A stretch of 64,000 nucleotides of DNA from SIG452 sp045638525 (GTDB lineage: Bacteria > Bacillota > Clostridia > UMGS1840). Shown one piece after another: positions 25,083-35,099 of this stretch. The stretch lies in contig JAZUBQ010000019.1 in assembly GCA_045638525.1 (NCBI GenBank), positions 1 to 64,000 of the forward strand. Reading direction: 5' to 3'. Numbering within the stretch: the stretch's first letter is position 1; each line of letters opens with the position of its first letter. The position numbers and the translations under genes are program-made. The notes under the pieces were generated by a model that was not told the DNA's origin, made no database searches, and saw only the letters and a program-made list of their open reading frames with translations.

Positions 25083-26918
25083 TTAACGAGTGTTACACAC
25101 GCTGTTACACTGATAACGGTTAGCACCGCAACCTGCACATTTATCCTGACAGTTGGGAGTGGTGACAACCTCTTTTGCCGCCATCAGTTCCCGTTTGAAG
25201 AAGTCCTTGGTAACGCCACAGAAGGTAACATCCCATGGAAGCACTTCATCCAGCGAACGTTCTCTTTCATTATAGAAACTCATATCCACACCGGCATTCT
25301 GGAAAGCTTGCTGCCATTTTTCAAAGGAGAAATATTCATTCCAGCCATCCAACTTACAGCCTAATTTATGCGCCTCCAAAATGACCTTGCCCAGTTTTCT
25401 GTCTCCACGGGCAAAAGCTGCTTCTAATACAGAAGTTTCAGCATCATGCCAGTTTAAGCGAATATTTTTAGAACGCAAACTATCTTTTAACAGATTTTGT
25501 TTTCGTAAAATGGTTTCAAAAGAATCCTGCGGTGCCCACTGGAAAGGAGTGTGCGGTTTGGGAACAAAGGTAGAAACAGAAACGGTGATTCCAAATCGTT
25601 TCCCACGCTTTTCTTTGGGGACAGCATAATATAAAGATTCAATTTTCTTTACCAGTTCGCTGATGCCCAAAACGTCTTCATCGGTTTCAAAGGGAAGTCC
25701 AATCATAAAATAGAGCTTCACGGTGGACCATCCGTTTTCATAGGCAAACTGCATGGTGTTTAAAATCGTTTCTTCTGAAATATTTTTGTTGATAATGTCT
25801 CTCATCCGCTGAGTTCCCGCTTCGGGAGCAAAGGTCAAAGAGCTTTTTCTGACTTCGGAAAGGCTTTCCAGTGCCTCCTCGTGGAAATTATCAATACGAA
25901 GAGAAGGCAATGCCAGATTAATCATATTTTCTTTTGTGAAGGTATTTAATTTTGCTTTTAAATCTTTTAAGCCCAGATAGTCACTGGTACTTAAAGAAGA
26001 AAGTGAAATTTCTTCATATCCGGTATGACAGAACGATAATTTTGCAAGTTCAGACAGCTTGTCTGCGTCTTTTTCACGTTTGGGACGATAAATATAACCT
26101 GCCTGACAGAAGCGACAACCTCGCATACAACCGCGCATCACTTCCAAGGTGATTCGATCGTGTACCGCTTCGGTAAACGGAACTACCAATTTTGTGGGAA
26201 ATACGGCATTTGATAAATCGGTAATTACCGTTTTTTCCACAGTTTTGGATACCGATTTCACGGTACCGTCTTCGTTATATTCTACCTCTACTAAGGACGG
26301 TACATATACGCCCTGCAAGGTGGAAAGTTTTTCTAAAATTTGAGTCTTTGTCCAGCCTTTTTTCTTGCCTTCCAAAATGATATCGGAAACCAGAAGAATC
26401 ACATCTTCCCCTTCCCCAATCATAAAAAAGTCGATAAAATCAACCAATGGCTCCGGATTGTATGCACAAGGACCCCCTGCACAAACCAGCGGAAATGTGT
26501 CATCACGATCTTTTGCCAAAAGCGGAATTTCTGCAAGAGAGAGCATAGACAAAATGGAAGAATATGACAACTCATACTGCAACGTAAACCCAATCACATC
26601 GTGAGCTTTCAAGGGCATTTTGCTTTCCAGAGAATACAAAGGTATTCCGTGTTCTTTCATTTTGTCTTCCATATCCTGCCCAACCATAAAAGCACGTTCC
26701 GCCCAGATATCTTCACGACGGTTTAAAATTTCATATAAAATTTTGATTCCCAGATGGGACATTCCGATTTCGTACAAATCAGGAAAACAGAAGGTAAAAT
26801 GCAAATCTGTTTTATCCCAATCTTTTTCCACGCTGTTATATTCTCCGCCGGCATACCGGGCAGGTTTTTCCACCTCGGACAGAATTTCTTCCAGCTTGTA
26901 TTCTAAATTGTTTGTCAT
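25083..26918 (-). CDS. B12-binding-type radical SAM protein (TIGR03960 family)
   Basis: 611 residues. An N-terminal part resembling a cobalamin-binding Rossmann domain (FCFPDLYEIGMSHLGIKILYEILN) leads to a radical SAM core with CMRGCRFCQAGY near residues 265-276 giving the CxxxCxxC cluster, and EAGTQRMRDIIN further on. The C-terminus carries extra cysteines (CQDKCAGCGANRYQCNSVC), possibly a second cluster. Known members are usually next to rng or L21 genes; the substrate is unknown. ATG six bases before the trmFO stop on the minus strand, with GAGGGGAAG upstream. Confidence 0.9.
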   Translation of the reverse strand: MTNNLEYKLEEILSEVEKPARYAGGEYNSVEKDWDKTDLHFTFCFPDLYEIGMSHLGIKILYEILNRREDIWAERAFMVGQDMEDKMKEHGIPLYSLESKMPLKAHDVIGFTLQYELSYSSILSMLSLAEIPLLAKDRDDTFPLVCAGGPCAYNPEPLVDFIDFFMIGEGEDVILLVSDIILEGKKKGWTKTQILEKLSTLQGVYVPSLVEVEYNEDGTVKSVSKTVEKTVITDLSNAVFPTKLVVPFTEAVHDRITLEVMRGCMRGCRFCQAGYIYRPKREKDADKLSELAKLSFCHTGYEEISLSSLSTSDYLGLKDLKAKLNTFTKENMINLALPSLRIDNFHEEALESLSEVRKSSLTFAPEAGTQRMRDIINKNISEETILNTMQFAYENGWSTVKLYFMIGLPFETDEDVLGISELVKKIESLYYAVPKEKRGKRFGITVSVSTFVPKPHTPFQWAPQDSFETILRKQNLLKDSLRSKNIRLNWHDAETSVLEAAFARGDRKLGKVILEAHKLGCKLDGWNEYFSFEKWQQAFQNAGVDMSFYNERERSLDEVLPWDVTFCGVTKDFFKRELMAAKEVVTTPNCQDKCAGCGANRYQCNSVCNTR

Positions 26919-26924
26919 TGACAG

Positions 26925-28256
26925 TTACACTTCCCCTCTTAAAACTTGATGTTCCAAAATAAATTCTTTCATTTTATCCAATGCAATGTTGGCGATTTTT
27001 TCATATCGCTCCTGCTTGGATTTGATTCGTTCGGTAAGCTTCGGTAAAATTCCGAAATTCATATTCATCGGCTGAAAATTTTCAATCGATTCATCGGTTA
27101 TGTAGGTCATCAAAGACCCCAGTGCCGTTTCTCTCGGGAATACCACCGGCTCTTGTTGATTTAAATATAACCAGGCATTTACCCCTGCTAAAAAACCGGA
27201 TGCCATAGATTCCACATATCCTTCCACGCCGGTCATCTGTCCTGCAAAGAACAGATTGGGATGCTGTTTTAGCTGATTGGTGGGACAAAGATTTTTCGGT
27301 GCGTTCATATAGGTGTTTCTGTGCATCACGCCATAACGCAAAAATTCTGCATTTTGAAGCCCTGGAATCATCGAAAAGACCCGTTTTTGTTCCGGGAAGG
27401 TCAGATTTGTCTGAAATCCTACCAGATTATACATGGTGTCTTCGGTGTTTTCCTGACGAAGCTGTACCACAGCGTGATACTCTTTGCCGGTTTTGGGATC
27501 GGGCAATCCAACCGGTTTCATAGGACCAAACAATAAGGTTTTTTCACCGCGTTTTGCCATAACTTCCACCGGCATACAACCTTCAAACACCTTGATTTTC
27601 TTTTCTTCTTCCAAATGAAGTGGTGCCAGTTTGGCTTCCACCAACGCCTGATAAAACGCATCATATTGCTCTTTTGTGAATGGGCAGTTGATATAGTCAG
27701 CCGTACCTTTACCGTATCGTGCCATTTTATAGCAAACCGACATATCAATGCTGTCTTTTGATACCACCGGTGCCGCAGCATCAAAAAAATACAAACTTTC
27801 TTCTCCTAAAAGAGAAGCAATTTCTTTTGCCAACCCTTCACTCGTCAAGGGACCGGTTGCCAGAATACAAACGCCATCCGGAATTTCGGTGATTTCTTCG
27901 GAAATTACCGTAATATTCGGATGATTTTTTATTTTTTCTGTGATATATGCAGAAAATTTATCCCGATCCACCGCCAGCGCATCCCCGGCAGGAACCTTGG
28001 AAAGTTCTGCACTTTCCATACACAACGAACCCAAAAGGCGAAGTTCCTCTTTTAACAATCCGCAAGCATTGGAAATGCGATTGCCTTTTAAAGAATTGGA
28101 ACACACCAGTTCAGCCAGCATCTCGGAATGATGTGCCGGAGAATATTTTTTGGGTTTCATTTCGTATAGGGTGACTTTCGCCCCCAAACGGGCAGCGGCA
28201 TACGCAGCTTCTACGCCTGCCAAACCTCCACCCACAATCGTGATTTTCTCGTTCAT
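26925..28256 (-). CDS. trmFO: Methylenetetrahydrofolate-tRNA (uracil-54-C5) methyltransferase
   Basis: FAD- and folate-dependent enzyme that makes ribothymidine 54 in the tRNA T-loop. 443 residues. N-terminal dinucleotide motif VGGGLAGVEAAYAAARLGA, then the TrmFO-specific MKPKKYSPAHHSEMLAELVCSNSLKG with its conserved Cys, and GQMTGVEGYVESMASGFLAG near residue 345. Starts 3 bases after topA, whose end provides the SD. The trmFO-topA-dprA linkage is conserved in Bacillota. Confidence 0.97.
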   Translation of the reverse strand: MNEKITIVGGGLAGVEAAYAAARLGAKVTLYEMKPKKYSPAHHSEMLAELVCSNSLKGNRISNACGLLKEELRLLGSLCMESAELSKVPAGDALAVDRDKFSAYITEKIKNHPNITVISEEITEIPDGVCILATGPLTSEGLAKEIASLLGEESLYFFDAAAPVVSKDSIDMSVCYKMARYGKGTADYINCPFTKEQYDAFYQALVEAKLAPLHLEEEKKIKVFEGCMPVEVMAKRGEKTLLFGPMKPVGLPDPKTGKEYHAVVQLRQENTEDTMYNLVGFQTNLTFPEQKRVFSMIPGLQNAEFLRYGVMHRNTYMNAPKNLCPTNQLKQHPNLFFAGQMTGVEGYVESMASGFLAGVNAWLYLNQQEPVVFPRETALGSLMTYITDESIENFQPMNMNFGILPKLTERIKSKQERYEKIANIALDKMKEFILEHQVLRGEV

Positions 28257-28259
28257 AGT

Positions 28260-30416
28260 TTATTCCTTTGCACGGGATTTTTTGGTAGTTGTTTTTTTAG
28301 TTGCCGTCTTTTTCACGGTCTTTTTCTCTGTTTTTGCTTTCGGCTTAGGTGCACAAAGTTCACAAGCCTCATTGGAACAATATTCCTTACCGCCACGCTG
28401 ATATTTTTTTAATATCATATAGCTTCCGCACTTTTCACACAATTTTCCGGTGGGTTTATCCCAGGATGCAAAATCACAAGTGGGATACGTTTCACAACCA
28501 TAGAAAATTTTCCCGGTACGGGATTTTCTTTCCAAAATTTTATTACCGCATTTGGGACAAGGAATGTTTTCAATTTCCTTCACCAAAGGTTTGGTTGTTT
28601 TACAATCCGGATAGTTGGGACAAGCTAAAAATTTACCGAATTTTCCGCTTTTTATCACCATATTGGCACCGCATTTGTCACAAAGCACATCCGAAACCTC
28701 AGGTGTTTTTTCCACAGTCTCGTCAGCGGTTTCCAACTCTTTTTTAAAGTCTTGATAGAAAGAATCCAGAACTTCTTTCCAATGTTTTCCGGATTCAATT
28801 CCGTCCAAATCTTCCTCCATTTTTGCTGTGAAATGCTCATCCACAATATTGGAAAAGCTTTTTTTCATTACATCGGTAACCAGACAGCCCAACTGAGTGG
28901 GTTTTAAAGTTTTTCCTTCTTTTTCAATATATTCACGGCTTAAAACAGTGAAAATAGTGGGTGCATAGGTAGAAGGACGACCAATTCCTTTTTCTTCCAA
29001 TGCTTTAATCAAACTTGCTTCGGTATATCTTGCGGGAGGCGTTGTAAAATTCTGCTTTTCGCTCAATTTTGCGATGCTTAAAGCTTCTCCTTCACTCAAA
29101 GAAGGAATCTTCACTTTATCATCTTCTTCCTCATCGGGAGAAAGATAAAATTTCATACAACCGTCAAAGGTCATATTCTGCATAGAAGAACGGAACTGAT
29201 AGGTTGTCTGTTCTCCTTCTGCTTCAATTTCCACGGTCAACACGTCAAACAATGCCGGTTTCAGCTGAGAAGATACAAAACGGTTCCAAATCAACTTATA
29301 CAGCTTATACTGGTCGTTGGTTAAGGAGGATTTTATCATATCCGGTTCCAGCTCAATATAGGTAGGACGGATGGCTTCGTGTGCATCCTGTGCGTTGGCA
29401 CCTTTTTTCTTATACACATTGGGTTTATCCGGATAATACTCTTTTCCGATATTAGAAATGGTATATTCTTTTGCTGCCTGAACCGCTTCTGCCGCAATAC
29501 GCAAACTGTCCGTTCTCATATAGGTAATTAACCCCAGAAGACCTTTTCCGGCAACATCTACCCCTTCGTACAATGCCTGTGCCACAGACATAGTTTTCCG
29601 GGAAGTAAAATTCAACTTACGGGACGCATCCTGTTGCAAGGTACTGGTGCTGTACGGCGGAAATGCATAACGTTTTTTCACCGATTTTTTCACGCTTTTT
29701 ACCGTAACGGATGCTTCTTTTAACTGTTCTAATACCAAACGGGTTGTTTCTTCATCGTGAAGTTCCAGTTTTTTGCCGTTTTTGCCATACAAACGAGAAG
29801 AAAACTTTTTCTTATCTGCGGTAGCAAAGGTGGCATCCACCGTCCAGTATTCTTCGGGCTTGAACTGATTGATTTCGTCTTCTCTGTCACAAATCATACG
29901 AACGGTTACGGACTGTACCCTACCGGCAGACAACCCTTTTCTGATTTTTTTCCAGAGGAAGGGACTTAATTTATATCCCACAATACGGTCCAGCACACGA
30001 CGCGCCTGCTGTGCATCCACCAAATCCAAATCAATTTTACGGGGAGCTTTCATTGCCTCGGTAACTGCCGTCTTTGTAATTTCGTTAAATGTAACACGAC
30101 AAGGCTCATTTTCATCTATTTTCAAAATATTTGCAATATGCCAACTGATCGCTTCTCCTTCGCGGTCAGGGTCCGTCGCCAGATAGACACGGTCTGCACT
30201 TTTGGAAAGCTGGCTGAGTTTTTTCACCAACTCCTTACGCTCCGGCATAATCTGATATTTGGGTTCAAAATTGTTTTCAATGTCAACCCCCATGGTTTTC
30301 TTGGGCAAATCACGCAAATGCCCCATGGAAGCAATGACTTCAAAATCACTTCCCAAATATTTTTCAATGGTTTTCGCCTTAGCAGGCGACTCCACAATGA
30401 TTAAATTCTGTGCCAT
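28260..30416 (-). CDS. topA: DNA topoisomerase I
   Basis: Type IA topoisomerase that relaxes negative supercoils. 718 residues. TOPRIM domain at the N-terminus (IVESPAKAKTIEKYLG; TDPDREGEAISWHIA), active-site Tyr in ITYMRTDSLR near residue 299, and GIGRPSTYAPTI. The C-terminus holds three zinc-finger units (CDKCG...CPNYPDC; CPKCG...CETYPTC; CEKCG...CSNEAC) and ends in a lysine-rich tail. ATG with AAGGAG upstream. Confidence 0.98.
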   Translation of the reverse strand: MAQNLIIVESPAKAKTIEKYLGSDFEVIASMGHLRDLPKKTMGVDIENNFEPKYQIMPERKELVKKLSQLSKSADRVYLATDPDREGEAISWHIANILKIDENEPCRVTFNEITKTAVTEAMKAPRKIDLDLVDAQQARRVLDRIVGYKLSPFLWKKIRKGLSAGRVQSVTVRMICDREDEINQFKPEEYWTVDATFATADKKKFSSRLYGKNGKKLELHDEETTRLVLEQLKEASVTVKSVKKSVKKRYAFPPYSTSTLQQDASRKLNFTSRKTMSVAQALYEGVDVAGKGLLGLITYMRTDSLRIAAEAVQAAKEYTISNIGKEYYPDKPNVYKKKGANAQDAHEAIRPTYIELEPDMIKSSLTNDQYKLYKLIWNRFVSSQLKPALFDVLTVEIEAEGEQTTYQFRSSMQNMTFDGCMKFYLSPDEEEDDKVKIPSLSEGEALSIAKLSEKQNFTTPPARYTEASLIKALEEKGIGRPSTYAPTIFTVLSREYIEKEGKTLKPTQLGCLVTDVMKKSFSNIVDEHFTAKMEEDLDGIESGKHWKEVLDSFYQDFKKELETADETVEKTPEVSDVLCDKCGANMVIKSGKFGKFLACPNYPDCKTTKPLVKEIENIPCPKCGNKILERKSRTGKIFYGCETYPTCDFASWDKPTGKLCEKCGSYMILKKYQRGGKEYCSNEACELCAPKPKAKTEKKTVKKTATKKTTTKKSRAKE

Positions 30417-30443
30417 ATATTTTCTCCTTCTTATGTTTGGGTG

Positions 30444-31577
30444 TTACAGTTTCAGGGCATAGGAATTTCCCGGAACCATATATACAATATCCTTGATCAT
30501 TAACAAGGTAAGAATGCCATTCACTTTTCCGGCCGGAAGCCCGGTTTTTCTGACAATATCATCAATATAACGAGGCTTTTCGGAAAGATGCTCCAAAATC
30601 GCCTTTTCTTCCGGGGATAATTCCCGTAATGAACGAAGATATTGCTCGTGAGGCACCGTATGCTTTTTCGCTTCCTGATACAAATATTCCGGAAAACGGT
30701 CTACGTATCGTTCCACAATATCCGAAGGACAGGTTGCCATCAATGCAAATTCTTTGAGTAACTGATTGGTACCACGACTGTTTTCTGCATAAATATTGTT
30801 GGGGATGGCAAAAACGTCTTTCCCTTGATTGTTGGCATGATCGGCAGTAATTAACGAACCACTGTCCAAATCGCCTTCTACCACCAGAGTTCCCATGGTA
30901 ATTGCACTGATAATTCGATTTCTTTGAGGAAAGCTGTAATGGGTGGCTTTGGTTCCCGGCGGATATTCACTTAGCACACAACCAAATTCCAAAATATATT
31001 CATATAACTCCTGATTACTTTTGGGATAAACCACATCCACACCGGTCCCTAACACCGCTACGGTTGGTTTTCCTGCTTTTAGAGCTCCCAAATGTGCCTG
31101 TGCGTCACATCCGTCAGCCATTCCACTGACCACCAGCAAACCGCTTTGGGATAAGGCTTTCCCAAAATCAAAAGCAGTTCTTCTTCCATATTCGGTCAAA
31201 TCTCTGGTACCGACAATGGCAAAGGCAGGAATTTTATCAAACTCAAAGTGTTTTCCTTTTTCATAAAGCACCAAAGGCGGTGCATAAATTACCGATAAAC
31301 AATCGGGATATCCTTCTTCTCCATAACAATAGACAGAAATTCTTTTTTGCTTGCAATCTTCAATTACACCATTGGCGTAATCCAGATTTTTATTCTTTAA
31401 GGCTAATTTTTGTTTTTCGGGCAGAAAGGAGATTTTATCAATTTCGTCCGCAGTTAAATCATACACCGCTCTCGCAGAACCATATGTTGTGGGTAACTGT
31501 TTGATGCGCTGATTTCCAAATCCAACCAGCTGATTTAACCAAATGGCATAGTTAGCATTGTTCGCTATGGTTATCAT
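30444..31577 (-). CDS. dprA: DNA-processing protein DprA
   Basis: Loads RecA on incoming single-stranded DNA during transformation. 377 residues from the ATG at 31577; a longer frame only overlaps lgt. An N-terminal helix-hairpin-helix region (WLNQLVGFGNQRIKQL) is followed by the Rossmann-like DprA core: AIVGTRDLTEYGRRTAFDFGKAL near residue 121, VSGMADGCDAQAHLGAL, FPQRNRIISAITMGTLVVEGDLDSGSLITADHAN. The C-terminal 65 residues form a winged-helix DML1-like domain. Overlaps the end of lgt by 26 bases; the SD (AAAGGAG) is 12 bases from the ATG. Confidence 0.95.
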   Translation of the reverse strand: MITIANNANYAIWLNQLVGFGNQRIKQLPTTYGSARAVYDLTADEIDKISFLPEKQKLALKNKNLDYANGVIEDCKQKRISVYCYGEEGYPDCLSVIYAPPLVLYEKGKHFEFDKIPAFAIVGTRDLTEYGRRTAFDFGKALSQSGLLVVSGMADGCDAQAHLGALKAGKPTVAVLGTGVDVVYPKSNQELYEYILEFGCVLSEYPPGTKATHYSFPQRNRIISAITMGTLVVEGDLDSGSLITADHANNQGKDVFAIPNNIYAENSRGTNQLLKEFALMATCPSDIVERYVDRFPEYLYQEAKKHTVPHEQYLRSLRELSPEEKAILEHLSEKPRYIDDIVRKTGLPAGKVNGILTLLMIKDIVYMVPGNSYALKL

Positions 31578-32499
31578 CTTCGGGTAAAACTCCTTTCTTT
31601 GTGATATCAGAAGCATTTTCTGCTTCTTGCAGATTTTCGGTTTCTTCTTCACTGTTTGCTGCAGCTTCTTTTGGTATTTCTCTTCGACGGAACAGCACAA
31701 ACAGTACAATTCCAATCACAAAAGTAACCACCGCCACACATTGTGAAATGCGAAAACTAAAGAATGTCAAGCTGTCGGTTCGTAAGCCTTCGATAAAAAA
31801 CCGCCCCAAACCGTACCAACTAATATAGAGCCAAAATATTTCTCCGTGATGTTTTTTCTTTTTATGAAAGAGCCCTAATAAAACGACTCCTACAAGATTC
31901 CACACAGATTCATACAAAAAGGTGGGATGAACTCCCAATTCAGGAGTCACTGCCATTCCCTGAAGCTGCAGTTGTTTCAGTTTTTGTCTGATTACGTTGC
32001 CACTCATAGCGAACAAAGAATTTGTATTGGTGCCAAAGGCCTCCTGATTCACAAAATTGCCCCATCTGCCAATGGCTTGACCAACAATCAGACCAAATGC
32101 ACCCATATCAAACAACTGAAGTACACTTCTTTTTTTCACCCGAGCGTATATGTAGGTGGAAATCACCGCTCCGATGACAGCACCGTAAATAGCAATTCCA
32201 CCTTCCCAGATTTTAAATACGTCCCATAAATTATCCCGATAAGCTGAAAAATTAAATACTACATAATACGCACGTGCCGCAACAATGGCGCTGGGAAGCC
32301 CCCATAACAGCACATCATACAAAATTTCGGTATCCAGCTTTTCTTTTTTTGCAAACCAACAAGCATAGGAGAAACCCAAAATGACTCCCAACAAAATAAT
32401 AACGGCATACCAATGAATGGTAATTCCCGTATTCCACAAAGAAATGATAGGATTGATATGAAACTCAAGACCAAGTTTGCTAAAAGTAATGGTGTCCAT
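31552..32499 (-). CDS. lgt: Prolipoprotein diacylglyceryl transferase
   Basis: Transfers diacylglycerol to the lipobox Cys of prolipoproteins, such as the binding protein at 9584. 315 residues with about seven membrane helices. Family motif GRWGNFVNQEAFG near residue 142, plus HWYAVIILLGVILG at the start and YGLGRFFIEGLRTDSL near 229. The C-terminal 45 residues form a highly acidic, probably disordered tail (AANSEEETENLQEAENAS) that is not part of the usual enzyme. AAGGAG upstream of the ATG. Confidence 0.96.
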   Translation of the reverse strand: MDTITFSKLGLEFHINPIISLWNTGITIHWYAVIILLGVILGFSYACWFAKKEKLDTEILYDVLLWGLPSAIVAARAYYVVFNFSAYRDNLWDVFKIWEGGIAIYGAVIGAVISTYIYARVKKRSVLQLFDMGAFGLIVGQAIGRWGNFVNQEAFGTNTNSLFAMSGNVIRQKLKQLQLQGMAVTPELGVHPTFLYESVWNLVGVVLLGLFHKKKKHHGEIFWLYISWYGLGRFFIEGLRTDSLTFFSFRISQCVAVVTFVIGIVLFVLFRRREIPKEAAANSEEETENLQEAENASDITKKGVLPEDDNHSEQC

Positions 32500-32533
32500 A
32501 GACGGTATTCTCCTTTATGCTACGGCTTCCGAG

Positions 32534-33817
32534 TTATTTTGCAATAGGCTGCATCTCGGAAACTGCATAATGCTCGTTAAAAATTTCCTGCATTCGTTTC
32601 ATCAGGCTTTCTTCGGTAATGGTCGGATAAATTTCCACAAAATCGAAAGCTCCGATTTGATAAAAATAATTAGACGAAAACTGATTGGCAACCGCTTCCA
32701 TCGAATCATAGGAACGGATTTGCCGTCCGATTGCCGCTTTTTTATAACGTTCTACATCTTTTTTACTAAACCCTTCACGTTTTGCCTGTTCAATCCCCGA
32801 AAGCACAGCCTCCACGGTTCTGTCAACATCCTTTGCTTCCCCATTTAAGAAGGTTGCAAAATAGGTGTCGGAATTCAGGCAGTCAAACCCGAAGGTATCG
32901 TTGATCAAACCTTGTTGATAAAGTTTGTTGTACAAAGGTGCAGACTGTGAAAACAGCATTTTTAAAATGAGACCGGTTTCCATATTTTTTCTGAGCAACT
33001 CTTTCCCAACCAATCCCACATGATTTTCTTTAAAACCTAAAATAAAGCTGGGTTGAGATACGCTCATCTCTTTCACAATCCGTTTTTGCTTTACACAATC
33101 CGGCTCGGGATACTGTTTTCTAATGACAGAAAACGGTGTCTCTCTTTTTTTCACATTTTTGTCCACCAGTTTGGCAACATCCGAAATATCCACATCACCT
33201 GCCACAAACAGTACCATATTTTCCGGATGATAAAAGGTGTTATAAATCTGATACAACAACTCATGATTAATCTGGGCAATGGAATCCACCGTTCCCGCAA
33301 TATCATTTCTTACGGGATTGGTATGGTAGAGTGCTTCCAATGCATTGTTAAACAAACGCCATTCGGGGTCATCATCATACATTTTGATTTCCTGCGCAAT
33401 AATTCCCTGTTCTTTGGCAACATTTTCTACCGTAAAATAAGGATCATTCACATAAGAAAGCAACACATCCAGATTTTCGTTAAAATGGTCACTGCAGGAA
33501 AACAGATAGCCGGTCATATCGTGAGAGGTGAAGGCGTTGGCATTTCCACCTGTTTTGGAAAACAAATCAAAGGCATTTCCGCCACCGGGCAACTCAAACA
33601 GCTTATGCTCTAAAAAATGTGCTATCCCCATAGGGTCGTTGATTTCTTTCTCTCCCACATAATAGGAAGTATCAATAGAACCGTATTTTACAGAATAAAT
33701 GGCATATTTTTTGGAGAATCCTTTTTTCGGTAAAACAAAGACGTCCAGCCCACTTTCGTGGGTTCCGAAATATAGGGTTTCCCCCAATCGTTCTTCCACT
33801 ATTTTTTGAAAATTCAA
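32534..33817 (-). CDS. M16 family zinc peptidase (YmfH-like, catalytic)
   Basis: 427-residue insulinase-type metallopeptidase. The inverted zinc motif HFLEH is near residues 68-72, with the distal Glu expected in the following helix (EQGIIAQEIKMYDDDPEW). The TTG start at 33817 has GGAGG seven bases upstream; no ATG fits. Paired with the downstream-overlapping inactive partner, as ymfF-ymfH in Bacillus. Probably cytosolic; substrates unknown. Confidence 0.92.
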   Translation of the reverse strand: MNFQKIVEERLGETLYFGTHESGLDVFVLPKKGFSKKYAIYSVKYGSIDTSYYVGEKEINDPMGIAHFLEHKLFELPGGGNAFDLFSKTGGNANAFTSHDMTGYLFSCSDHFNENLDVLLSYVNDPYFTVENVAKEQGIIAQEIKMYDDDPEWRLFNNALEALYHTNPVRNDIAGTVDSIAQINHELLYQIYNTFYHPENMVLFVAGDVDISDVAKLVDKNVKKRETPFSVIRKQYPEPDCVKQKRIVKEMSVSQPSFILGFKENHVGLVGKELLRKNMETGLILKMLFSQSAPLYNKLYQQGLINDTFGFDCLNSDTYFATFLNGEAKDVDRTVEAVLSGIEQAKREGFSKKDVERYKKAAIGRQIRSYDSMEAVANQFSSNYFYQIGAFDFVEIYPTITEESLMKRMQEIFNEHYAVSEMQPIAK

Positions 33818-33833
33818 TCAAATTCCTCCTCTC

Positions 33834-35099
33834 TTACGACAAATAATATTCTGTCTGCAAGGTAATCCGATTGGCTACTCTTATCAGATCTTCTTTGGTT
33901 AATGCTTCAATTTTTTTGATATATTCTTCAGGAGACAAAGGTTTTCCCGCTAAAATTCCGGTTAAATAAAAATCTGCCAGATTATGCTGATTGTCACCGG
34001 TTTGTTTTAAAATTCCAACAATGAACTTTTTGGAAAATGCAATTTCATCCTCCGAAATTTCGCCATCCTGACACAGTTTTAACTGTCTTAAAATTTCATC
34101 ATATGCTTTTTTAAAATTCTCTTTATCGGTGCCGATTCCCACAAACATAGTCCCCTTTAAGCGGTTCAGACGGGAATACACATAATAACAAAGAGACATT
34201 TTTTCTCTCACATTCATAAACAACTTGGAATGTGGACCGGAACCGAATACACTGTTTAACAGATTCAAAGCGTAGTAATCTTCACTTTCGGGAGAAATAC
34301 CGGTTTGAAAGCCAAGGGCAAATTTTCCCTGAACAATATTTTCGTGTTCTTCCACTTTGTGCGGTGTGGGAAGATTTTTGGAATAAATCGAGTTTTTGGG
34401 CATAGGATTTCTTTTGCTTTCAAACAAAGCAGAGAAGGTATCCATAAATTTTTCTTCTTCCATATCGCCCGAAATAAACACCAGAAGAGGAGCAGTTGCA
34501 ATGATCTGGCGATAGCTTTCATAAAGATCTTTTGCAGAAATATTCTCCAGATCAGAAACTTTTCCGTATTCATACAAAGCGTAGTTTTCACCACAAAACA
34601 TTTCTTCGGTCAAACGAAGTGTGGTATACTCCCGTTTGTCGTTGATGATACCGTTGATATAATCGGTGAGATTTTCTTTTTCACGGTTCACAAATTCTTC
34701 TTTAAAGCCACCATCCTTCACCAAAGGATTGGTTAACATTTCTTTCATAAACAGGAGACAATTCTCCATCTGTTCGCTATCGGAATATTCCTGACGCAAA
34801 AACTCAAACACAAAGCTTAACATATGCAAATCGCCACGTTTGGCAACTCTCACATCAAACACGCCGCCATAGAGTTCCTGAAGTTTTTGGTTAACCGACA
34901 GCATATCGGGATATTGTTCACTTCCCAATTTCAAAAGAAACGGGAACAATGCGTTTTTGGTCACAGAATCTTCACTTAATTCGGTAAAAAAGTGAAAGCT
35001 GACCGAAAAGGTTTTAAATTTATCTGCAGGTAGCATATAAACATCTGCATTTTTTTGAATTCGTTTTAATCCGCTGGGTGCAGGAGTTTGTGCAATCAT
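33834..35099 (-). CDS. M16 family peptidase-like protein (YmfF-like, inactive partner)
   Basis: 421 residues with the M16 fold but no HxxEH: the aligned position reads TKNALFPFLLKLGSEQYPD. The C-terminal half keeps NLLNSVFGSGPHSKLFMNVREKMSLCYYVYS, typical of M16 domains. Known M16 heterodimers pair one active and one inactive chain. Starts with an ATGA overlap with the tsaD stop, showing coupled translation. Confidence 0.9.
   Translation of the reverse strand: MIAQTPAPSGLKRIQKNADVYMLPADKFKTFSVSFHFFTELSEDSVTKNALFPFLLKLGSEQYPDMLSVNQKLQELYGGVFDVRVAKRGDLHMLSFVFEFLRQEYSDSEQMENCLLFMKEMLTNPLVKDGGFKEEFVNREKENLTDYINGIINDKREYTTLRLTEEMFCGENYALYEYGKVSDLENISAKDLYESYRQIIATAPLLVFISGDMEEEKFMDTFSALFESKRNPMPKNSIYSKNLPTPHKVEEHENIVQGKFALGFQTGISPESEDYYALNLLNSVFGSGPHSKLFMNVREKMSLCYYVYSRLNRLKGTMFVGIGTDKENFKKAYDEILRQLKLCQDGEISEDEIAFSKKFIVGILKQTGDNQHNLADFYLTGILAGKPLSPEEYIKKIEALTKEDLIRVANRITLQTEYYLS

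Noticed and set aside
25083..26918. Truncated radical SAM protein
   Set aside because: The cysteine-rich C-terminus ends early compared with some relatives, but the length and motifs fit the family, so I see no damage.
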